Notes under the pieces: model-generated
The model's database searches: none
The model's input: only the letters and a program-made list of their open reading frames with translations
What the model was told of the DNA's origin: nothing
Translations under genes and position numbers: made by a program
Shown here: positions 52,104 to 59,286 of the stretch, piece by piece
Position numbering within the stretch: the first letter of the stretch is position 1
Layout of the letters: every line of letters starts with the position of its first letter
Assembly: GCA_910589055.1 (NCBI GenBank)
Contig: CAJURN010000008.1
Coordinates: 37,304-101,303 of the forward strand
Reading direction: 5' to 3'
Origin: an uncultured Muribaculaceae bacterium
GTDB taxonomy: Bacteria > Bacteroidota > Bacteroidia > Bacteroidales > Muribaculaceae
DNA length: 64,000 bases

Positions 52104-53534
52104 TTATTCTCCTGCACTCACCTGAGCTGCGGCGAAGTCTTTGGCTTCGTCCTCAGACTTGAACGTGCGGATCCAATATACGTTGTAGTAGGCTTCGGAG
52201 GGGTCTACGTTGCCGTTGGGAATGTCGGTGATCTTGAACTGGAACACACGGAAGCCCACTTCGTCAACGCCTTCGTAGTTGGCGCCGAGGTTGTAGATAA
52301 GGAGCTGTGTGCCGTCGCCGAGGTCTATACCGTTGCCGGGGTTGAGCTCTTTTGCGCGTTTGGCGTCATAGCCGTTTGCCACGGCGTCGTCAAGTTTCGA
52401 CACGCCACCGTTGAGTTTAGTCATTCTTACGGCGAGAACCGGATACGATTTGAGATGCATCACGATGGGGTTGGAGTGGCTGATGCCTTTGACGCGGATG
52501 TTACGTCCCCATTTTCCACCGTTGGGATCGGGCATCTCAACGTGCCACCACTTGTCGGTGCGAGTGTCGGGAGCGGCATCGTTGGCAACTTCCCACCAGT
52601 TCCACTGGTTGGTGTTATCCCAGATGTACCAGCCCTTGTCGACAACTACGGTCACGGATGCTGTCACGCCTGTTTCGGCACATTTGGCGGTGATGTTGCA
52701 GTTGCCGAAGCCCTGGGGTGTGACTACTCCGCGGTGTACGGTGGCAACGGATTCGTCGTCGGTGCTCCATTCTACGGAGCCTACGGTTGCGCCGGTGGGT
52801 TCGTAGGTTACTTCAAGCGGGAAGGAGCCGAGAGTCCAGCATACGGGGCCGTCGAGGGGCTTGATTGTCACGCGTTCGGCAGCGATGTATTTGTCAATGT
52901 GGAACTTGTAGCCGCCGCGTACTCCGCTCTTGTCGGTGGAGTTGGCGTAGATGGTTACATCACCTTCGGCAACGCAGATTACCTTGCCTGTCTGGTCCAC
53001 AGTGGCGATTTTCTCGTCGGAGGAAGTCCAGATAAGGCGGGTATAGGTAGCGTCTTCGGGAAGAATCTCTGCGGCCATCTGAAGTTCGTCGGTAACGTAG
53101 ATCTTGCCGTCTTCAGCCGCGGGAGTGGTGTTGGTTACTTTGATTTCCGTAATCTTGATGACTTCGGGAATTACTTCCACAATCACCGAGGCCTGAGCCT
53201 CGTAAATGGGGAATCCGAGTCCGGGCAGTGCTGTGATAGTGGCCTGTCCTACTTTGAGGGCGTGGATTGTTCCGTCCTGATCCACTGTGGCGATGCTTTC
53301 ATCGGAAGATGAGAAGATGATGGAAGTGTCGTCGCAGTTTTCGGGGCCGAATGTATATACAAGTGTGGAGTCCATGCCCACGGCAAGCGGAAGCACGTCG
53401 CTCACCTCGAAGGTGATTGTTTCCAACAGCTTGGTCTCGGAGCCGTTGAGCGTGAGCTGCTTGTCGTCGTCACATGCTGTGACGATGGCTGCGGCGCCCA
53501 TCAGTGCCAATATGCTTTTTACGTATGTTTTCAT
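52104..53534 (-). CDS. Ig-like surface glycan-binding lipoprotein
   Basis: A 476-residue lipoprotein (lipobox IVTAC, about residue 21). Three group-2-type bacterial Ig domains follow (SSDESIATVDQDGTIHALKVGQATITA; SSDEKIATVDQTGKV; STDDESVATVHRGVV), then a C-terminal jelly-roll of DUF4979 type (about 310-470) ending in YNVYWIRTFKSEDEA. Position right after SusC and SusD is the usual slot for a surface glycan-binding protein. Ligand binding is inferred; no catalytic motif is present. Confidence 0.8.
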   Translation of the reverse strand: MKTYVKSILALMGAAAIVTACDDDKQLTLNGSETKLLETITFEVSDVLPLAVGMDSTLVYTFGPENCDDTSIIFSSSDESIATVDQDGTIHALKVGQATITALPGLGFPIYEAQASVIVEVIPEVIKITEIKVTNTTPAAEDGKIYVTDELQMAAEILPEDATYTRLIWTSSDEKIATVDQTGKVICVAEGDVTIYANSTDKSGVRGGYKFHIDKYIAAERVTIKPLDGPVCWTLGSFPLEVTYEPTGATVGSVEWSTDDESVATVHRGVVTPQGFGNCNITAKCAETGVTASVTVVVDKGWYIWDNTNQWNWWEVANDAAPDTRTDKWWHVEMPDPNGGKWGRNIRVKGISHSNPIVMHLKSYPVLAVRMTKLNGGVSKLDDAVANGYDAKRAKELNPGNGIDLGDGTQLLIYNLGANYEGVDEVGFRVFQFKITDIPNGNVDPSEAYYNVYWIRTFKSEDEAKDFAAAQVSAGE

Positions 53535-53559
53535 TCTGTTGATAATCTAAGAGGGTGAG

Positions 53560-55272
53560 TTACTGAGCCCAGCCGGGGTTCTGTCCGAGATTCGGGTTGA
53601 GCTGGAGCTGGCTTGTGGGCAGCGGGTGCAGATAGTGTTTCTCCTGCCATACACGGCCTGTCTCGATGATAAGGCGGCCGTCGGTGTTGGTGGGGAAGCC
53701 GGGGTTGGCCCAGCGGTTGCGCCATTCGCCCACGTGTTTGATGCCGCAGAAGTCCATCGGCATTTCCACCTCGGCTGTTTTCCAGCGCTTGAGGTCGTCG
53801 ATGCGGAAACCTTCCTGGAAGAACTCGATTGTGCGTTCGCGGCGGATTTCCTCACGCATGCTCAGGCCGTTGGCGGCAACCAAGGCGTTGCTGAGAGCGG
53901 GCATGCTCTTGTTGACGCGTCGGCGGGTAAGGTTGAGCGAGATGTTGAGATCCTGGTCGGAAATCTGTCCGTCGCGTTCGTACACGGCCTCGGCGTAGTT
54001 GAGCAGTACTTCGGCGTAGCGGAGCACGGGATAGTCGTAGCTTTCGTCGCGGTCGTTGCAGGCACGTTCGGTAGCCCACTTCTGGGGGAAGTAACCGTTG
54101 CCCCAGTTGGGAACGAAATTCTTGTACTTGGCACGGGCCACTTCGGCTGCGTTGCCGCTCCAGTCGGTACGGCTGTTCTTCTCGGCATTGCTCCAGAAGT
54201 TGTCGCCGGGACGCATGAGGGTGTAGCGCATGCGGTTGTCGCGGTTCATCCATTCGCTCTTGATTGTCTCATAGCCTTTGAAAAGGGGCGACACGGTGAT
54301 GGGCAGACCGTCCTGGCACAGGTACATGTCCACGAATTTGGCGGCAACGTACTGGGCGTTGGCGAGCACTTCGGTGGTGAGGTTCTTGCCGGTGGTCTTG
54401 AGGGTGGCATGGTAGCAGCGCTTGATGATGTATTCCTTGTTGGCGCTCTTCTGGAGTCCGGCTCCGTTGCAAGTCACGTCTTCAAGTATAAACATATACT
54501 TCTGGGCGCTGTCGCCGAGAGCCGCGGGAGCGAAAAGCTCGAACTTGCGGGAGTCAATCACGTTCAGGGCTGCTTTGGCAGCGATATCAAGCAGGTCATG
54601 GCCGCGGGATTCGTTGTTGCGGAATTTCTGCCATGTGCCTTCGAAGAGAGCCACGCGGCTCAGGAAAGCCTGTGCGCCTTCGCTTCCTACGCGTCCTTCC
54701 TCAACCTCGGTGGTGGATTTGAGGAGTTCGGATGCTTTGCGGAGGTCTTCAATGATGAAGTCGATTACGTCGCCGCGGTCGTCGCGCTTGGCGTTCATGC
54801 GGGGATCGTCAACGTCGATGGGTTCGTCTACGATAATCACGTCGCCGAATTTCTGCACCAGCTCGAAATAGTTCCATGCGCGGAAGAAATAGGCCTCGCC
54901 GAGGGGCTGGCGGATTTCGGATTCGGTGGGATATTTGGCTGCGTTCTGGATGAGAAGGTTGCAGCGGCGGATGTGGCTGTAAGCACCGGTGTAGTCGCCG
55001 TCGCCTTCAGGAACGGTGTTCGTACCGTTGGCGAACACGTTTTTCGCGTTCTTGTCCATCAGCAGGTCGGAACGCTTGTCGGCGTGTAGGTTGTCATACA
55101 CCTGGTCGAAGGTCGGCATCCAGTCGTAGAACTTGTTGGCGAAGCTCTCGAAGTCGCCGGGCTTCTGCCACAGGTCGGGATCGGCGAGCTGATCCTTCGG
55201 GTTGAGTTCGAGGCACGAGGCCGACATCAGTGCCAGTGCGCCGAAGGCTATATGTTTGAATAATGTTTTCAT
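53560..55272 (-). CDS. SusD/RagB-family glycan-binding lipoprotein (main PUL)
   Basis: A 570-residue lipoprotein (lipobox SASC, about residue 20) with the SusD helical scaffold (GEAYFFRAWNYFELVQKFGDVIIVDEPI) and the C-terminal half with IRRERTIEFFQEGFRIDDLKRWK, ending in LNPNLGQNPGWAQ. It forms the lid of the SusC-like transporter whose gene ends 28 bp upstream and binds oligosaccharides at the surface. The enzymes that follow suggest uronate-containing, arabinose-branched ligands. Confidence 0.94.
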   Translation of the reverse strand: MKTLFKHIAFGALALMSASCLELNPKDQLADPDLWQKPGDFESFANKFYDWMPTFDQVYDNLHADKRSDLLMDKNAKNVFANGTNTVPEGDGDYTGAYSHIRRCNLLIQNAAKYPTESEIRQPLGEAYFFRAWNYFELVQKFGDVIIVDEPIDVDDPRMNAKRDDRGDVIDFIIEDLRKASELLKSTTEVEEGRVGSEGAQAFLSRVALFEGTWQKFRNNESRGHDLLDIAAKAALNVIDSRKFELFAPAALGDSAQKYMFILEDVTCNGAGLQKSANKEYIIKRCYHATLKTTGKNLTTEVLANAQYVAAKFVDMYLCQDGLPITVSPLFKGYETIKSEWMNRDNRMRYTLMRPGDNFWSNAEKNSRTDWSGNAAEVARAKYKNFVPNWGNGYFPQKWATERACNDRDESYDYPVLRYAEVLLNYAEAVYERDGQISDQDLNISLNLTRRRVNKSMPALSNALVAANGLSMREEIRRERTIEFFQEGFRIDDLKRWKTAEVEMPMDFCGIKHVGEWRNRWANPGFPTNTDGRLIIETGRVWQEKHYLHPLPTSQLQLNPNLGQNPGWAQ

Positions 55273-55300
55273 GAGTTGGTTTTCTTAAATAACTGTTCGG

Positions 55301-58300
55301 TCAGAATGTGAGGTTTGCACCGAATGTCCATGTGCGGTTGAAGGGGTAACGCGCCATGTTGGTGACAGTGGATGCCGCTTCGGGGTCCCATCCGTCGTTG
55401 ATGTGGCTTGTTTCCCAAAGGTCGGTACCGGTGATGGAGAAGCGTACGGCTGTGAGGGCTTTCTGCTTCTTGAGCACGCTCTGGGGCAGAGAGTAGCCGA
55501 TAGTGATGTTTTTGAGACGCAGATAGCTGCCGTCGTTCACGAGCCAGGATGAGCACTGGTAGTTGTAGTTGTTGATATCAGCCTGGTTGGTGAGAGTGGG
55601 GTAGCGGTTGTCGGGAGTTTCGGGGCTCCATACGTTGCCTACCCAGTGGTTTGAGCTGTTCATGTACACGGCGCGCATGGGAATCTGCCAGGGGTCGGAA
55701 CCTCCGTTGCCCTGACGGCGGTAGACGGTGCGGCGACCTGCGCCCTGGAAGATGACGTTGACGTCAAATCCGTTCCATTCGGCTCCGAAGTTGAAGGAGA
55801 ACTGGATTTTGGGGTCGTCGGTTCCGAGGTAAACGTAGTCCTCGGCATCGAGTTTGCCGTCGCCGTTGACGTCTTCAAACATGTTGTCGCCCACGCGGAG
55901 GAGCTTGATGTTGCCTACGGATGAATTGTCCTGATAGCGGTCTTTATACTTGGCGAGCTGTTCCTCGTTCTGGATTTTGCCGCAGTAGCGAAGGCCGAAG
56001 ATTGATTTCAGAGGATAGCCCTCGCGGTCGGAACGCATACCGGCCTGGATTGCGCCTGAGCCGCCGTTGTCGACGAGGCGGTTGTCGACGTAGGTGAATG
56101 TTCCGCCTACGTGATAGGTGACGTTGCCGATTTTGTCGTTCCAGTTGATGTTGCCTTCATAGCCCCATGCTTTGAACTTACCCTTGTTGGCCGTGGGGGC
56201 GGAGTCGCCGAGGATGCCGGGATAGAGCACGTCGATGAGCATGTTGTTGGTGCGTTTCCAGAAGGCTTCAACCGTACCGCGCAGGCGGCTGTTGAGGAAT
56301 CCGAAGTCAACGGCCACGTTATAGTTGTGGACGCGTTCCCAGGTGCGGTCGGTGCTGACGAGCTTGCCGTTGGTGTCCATGGTGCTCACGAGGCTTCCGC
56401 CGATGATGTTGCCGCCGGTACTGCTCATGTTGTAGAGCATCACGCCTGCATAGCGGTCGATACCGGCCTGGTTGCCCACGTTACCGTAGGATGCGCGGAG
56501 CTTGAGTTCGTTGAGCCATCCGCGGGTGCCTTCCATGAAGGCTTCTTCTGTGATTCGCCAGCCGAGTGATGCACCCCAGAAGAAGGCCCAGCGGTTTTCT
56601 TTCTGGAACTTGGAGCTTCCGTCGTAGCGGAACTGGCCTTCAATCATGTATTTGTTGCGGAAGTCGTAGTTGGCACGTCCGTAGTACGACATGATGGCTT
56701 CTTCCCAGCGGGATACGCTCTTGAGGGAGATTTCGCCCGTGCCGTTGGGAACTTCGAGCGTGGGCTGGATGTTTTCGGTGCGGACGCCGATTCCCTGATA
56801 TTGTTTCATGTTATACTGCACACCGGCCATAAGGCTGAGGTTGTGCGATTCGCGCCAGGTCTTAACCCAGTTGAGGTAGCCCTGTACCGAGTAGAAGTCG
56901 GTCTGGTTGGATGTAGCCTCGTAATAGGTGTCTTTCTGAAGCGGCGATGTTACCTCGGGGGTGTCGTCGTACTGATAGAAGTCGACGGGGATGCTCTTCA
57001 GGTCGCGTACGGCTTCGGAGTGGTTGTAACCGAGCACGGCGTTGGCGGTGAAGCCCTTGAAGATTTCGTAGCGGAGGGTCTCGCTGATGTTCACGGCGTT
57101 GACTTTGAGCTCATTGTCACCGCCGAGCTCACACACCCAGTTGGGAGTGACCCAGTCGCGGCCCCATGCGTAGGGCTTGCCGCTGATTGTTGATGCGGGG
57201 AAGCCGGGCTGCTGGGCGTTGACTTTGAGTGCGCTGCCTATCTGAGTGGGCGATACCTGATCCTGACGGTTGTATGAAATGACACTCTGCAGCGTAAGGT
57301 TCTGGGCAAGCTGCATTGTGTTGTTAAGGCGCAGGTTGATACGCTGGTTGTTGTTGTTACCCCATTTGAGGTTTGAGTCGTCGTACATGTAACCGAGCGA
57401 GAAGCGGTAAGTGTTCTTTTCTGTACCGCCACTTACGCTGAGTTCGTGCTGTGTGCTCCAAGAGTCGCCCCACATCACGTCCTGCCAGTCGGTGTCGAAG
57501 AACATCATATCGTCGACATTTGCCATTCCGAGAGGGTTGCCGTTGATCCATGTTCCGCGGTATTGCTTTGCGAGAGCCACATATTTGAGCCAGGTGTCGG
57601 ACAGCGGGCTGTAACCGTCGTTGGTACGGGCCATTGTCACGGCGTCGCACCATTCGTCAAGGCTCATGAGCTCGGCGGAAAGACCGATATGCTTGTAAGT
57701 GAAGGAGCCGTTGTAGTCAACTTTCACCTTGCCGGCCTTGGCCTGTTTTGTTGTGATGAGCACGACACCGCCGGCTGCTTTCGAACCGTAGATTGATGCA
57801 GCGGCGTCCTTGAGGAAGTTCATGCTCTCGATGTCGGAGGGGTTGATGAGTCGCAGGTCGTTTACGCTCTCGTATTCAACACCGTCGATAATGATAAGAG
57901 GTGCTGCGGAGTTTTTCGACACGGCGCCGCGGAGGCTCATGCTCCATGATTCGTCACCGGGGGCGCTGGAGTTACGGGTGATGATAACACCGGGAACCTG
58001 ACCCTGGAGCGCTTGTACGGGGCTGGAGAGATTTCCTTTGTTTTCAAGTGCCTTTTCGTCGATTACGGCGACTGAGCCGGTCATGGTAGCTTTTTTCTGC
58101 GTACCGTAACCCACTACCACCACTTCATCGAGAAGTGCGGAGTCTTCTTCGAGGGTGACGTTGACGGTGGTCGATGTCACTTTTACCTCTGTTGACTTGA
58201 AACCTACATAGCTGATAACTAAGGTTGCTCCCATGGGAGCCTTGATGGAGAACTTACCGTCGATATCGGTGACAGCACCGCCTTGCTGGCCTTTTACGGT

Positions 58301-58492
58301 CACGCTGGCGCCGATGAGCGGCTCACCGGTGTTGTCAACAACCTCTCCGGTCACTGTCGAGACTGCACGCTGTTCGGCGGGAGCGGGTTCGGCGTAGGCC
58401 AGAACCGGACTTCCGGCGACGAGCATCGCAGCAGCAATCCGTCCGAGCATTGACAGCTTCAGGGACGCAATTGGCAGAAATCTCTTTCGCAT
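55301..58492 (-). CDS. SusC/RagA-family TonB-linked transporter (main PUL)
   Basis: From the ATG at 58492 the product has 1063 residues: signal peptide (ending near AYAEPA), carboxypeptidase-like domain (VTGEVVDNTGEPLIGASV), plug with LDEVVVVGYGTQKKATMTGSV and MNFLKDAAASIYGSKAAGGVVLITT, and a large barrel ending in TWTFGANLTF. It imports oligosaccharides into the periplasm using TonB energy. The alternative ATG at 58549 would overlap the sigma-factor gene. The gene starts only 49 bp after that sigma gene, with no recognisable housekeeping promoter between them. Confidence 0.95.
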   Translation of the reverse strand: MRKRFLPIASLKLSMLGRIAAAMLVAGSPVLAYAEPAPAEQRAVSTVTGEVVDNTGEPLIGASVTVKGQQGGAVTDIDGKFSIKAPMGATLVISYVGFKSTEVKVTSTTVNVTLEEDSALLDEVVVVGYGTQKKATMTGSVAVIDEKALENKGNLSSPVQALQGQVPGVIITRNSSAPGDESWSMSLRGAVSKNSAAPLIIIDGVEYESVNDLRLINPSDIESMNFLKDAAASIYGSKAAGGVVLITTKQAKAGKVKVDYNGSFTYKHIGLSAELMSLDEWCDAVTMARTNDGYSPLSDTWLKYVALAKQYRGTWINGNPLGMANVDDMMFFDTDWQDVMWGDSWSTQHELSVSGGTEKNTYRFSLGYMYDDSNLKWGNNNNQRINLRLNNTMQLAQNLTLQSVISYNRQDQVSPTQIGSALKVNAQQPGFPASTISGKPYAWGRDWVTPNWVCELGGDNELKVNAVNISETLRYEIFKGFTANAVLGYNHSEAVRDLKSIPVDFYQYDDTPEVTSPLQKDTYYEATSNQTDFYSVQGYLNWVKTWRESHNLSLMAGVQYNMKQYQGIGVRTENIQPTLEVPNGTGEISLKSVSRWEEAIMSYYGRANYDFRNKYMIEGQFRYDGSSKFQKENRWAFFWGASLGWRITEEAFMEGTRGWLNELKLRASYGNVGNQAGIDRYAGVMLYNMSSTGGNIIGGSLVSTMDTNGKLVSTDRTWERVHNYNVAVDFGFLNSRLRGTVEAFWKRTNNMLIDVLYPGILGDSAPTANKGKFKAWGYEGNINWNDKIGNVTYHVGGTFTYVDNRLVDNGGSGAIQAGMRSDREGYPLKSIFGLRYCGKIQNEEQLAKYKDRYQDNSSVGNIKLLRVGDNMFEDVNGDGKLDAEDYVYLGTDDPKIQFSFNFGAEWNGFDVNVIFQGAGRRTVYRRQGNGGSDPWQIPMRAVYMNSSNHWVGNVWSPETPDNRYPTLTNQADINNYNYQCSSWLVNDGSYLRLKNITIGYSLPQSVLKKQKALTAVRFSITGTDLWETSHINDGWDPEAASTVTNMARYPFNRTWTFGANLTF

Positions 58493-58541
58493 AAGGATTC
58501 GGATGTGTTTTGATTGGTTATAGAATAGTGTTTGATTGTTT

Positions 58542-59063
58542 TCAGGCAATGGCGCTCATGAAGCCGCGCACGTCTTTGCGGCCGAGCCGCAGATGGTTTT
58601 CGACCGTGCGGAACGAAAGCGAGAGTTCTGTGGCGATGTCGTCGACGCTCTTTTCTTCGTAGCGGCTCATTATATATATTGTGCGGCGTTGTGTTGGAAG
58701 TGTCTCCACCATGCGCTCTTCAAGTTGTGCGAGATCGCGTGCCACAATTTCAGATTCGGCACTTGCACATGCTACTGATTCCGAGTCGGGCGACGGCATT
58801 TCACCGTGCATGCACTGGCGGCGGTAGAGCCTGCGCAGGTAGTCGTTGACAAGGTTGCGGGCAATGGTGTAGATCAGGGGCGTCAATGTGTCTTCCGACA
58901 GTTCCGCGCCGCTCTCCAGAAGACGCATCCATACGTCCTGCGCAAGATTCTCGGCATCGAAAATGTCGTTGACGCGCACCGATATGTATCGGAGCACCCG
59001 GGCATGATTTTCGAGATAGGATTCCGTGATTAGTTCTTCTCTGGTAGTCGCTGGAGTTTTCAT
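58542..59063 (-). CDS. ECF-type RNA polymerase sigma factor
   Basis: With the start at 59063 the product has 173 residues. Region 2 (YLENHARVLRYISVRVNDIFDAENLAQDVWMRLLE; TIARNLVNDYLRRLYRR) and region 4 (LPTQRRTIYIMSRYEEKSVDDIATELSLSFRTVENHLRLG) are both complete. An upstream ATG at 59117 would add 18 residues and is possible, since the probable transcription start is near 59135. No anti-sigma factor gene is adjacent. It directly precedes susC, so it probably controls the polysaccharide locus or is cotranscribed with it. Confidence 0.88.
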   Translation of the reverse strand: MKTPATTREELITESYLENHARVLRYISVRVNDIFDAENLAQDVWMRLLESGAELSEDTLTPLIYTIARNLVNDYLRRLYRRQCMHGEMPSPDSESVACASAESEIVARDLAQLEERMVETLPTQRRTIYIMSRYEEKSVDDIATELSLSFRTVENHLRLGRKDVRGFMSAIA

Positions 59064-59141
59064 CACAAGCACAACTTTAAGGTCGTTTATAAATGGTTTA
59101 GATCTGGTCTGTGACATGGCTCTGTGCTTAATGTCACATTG

Positions 59142-59172
59142 CAAAATTATTCCCATTTCTCCTTTCTGCAAA
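59142..59172 (-). promoter_or_regulatory. Promoter of the sigma-factor gene
   Basis: Minus-strand TTTG (plus 59169-59172), a 19-bp spacer and TAATTTTG (plus 59142-59149) form a perfect Bacteroidales housekeeping promoter. The start would be near 59135. Confidence 0.65.
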
Positions 59173-59286
59173 CTAAATTGAGACTCTTTTAATCTCGCTT
59201 GATTAAATAGGATGTTAACGCTTTAAACCCATTGAATTTTAGTTGTTTTAAGAATTTGATACAGCAAGTATCACAATAATTTGATA

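Noticed and set aside
53626..55089. Plus-strand open frame of 487 codons
   Set aside because: It is a shadow of the SusD gene on the other strand; the Val- and Gly-rich product shows no family motifs.
30130..58492. Standard homogalacturonan or rhamnogalacturonan locus
   Set aside because: GH28-like and GH88 genes suggested pectin, but classical pectate or rhamnogalacturonan lyases, rhamnosidases and pectin esterases are missing.
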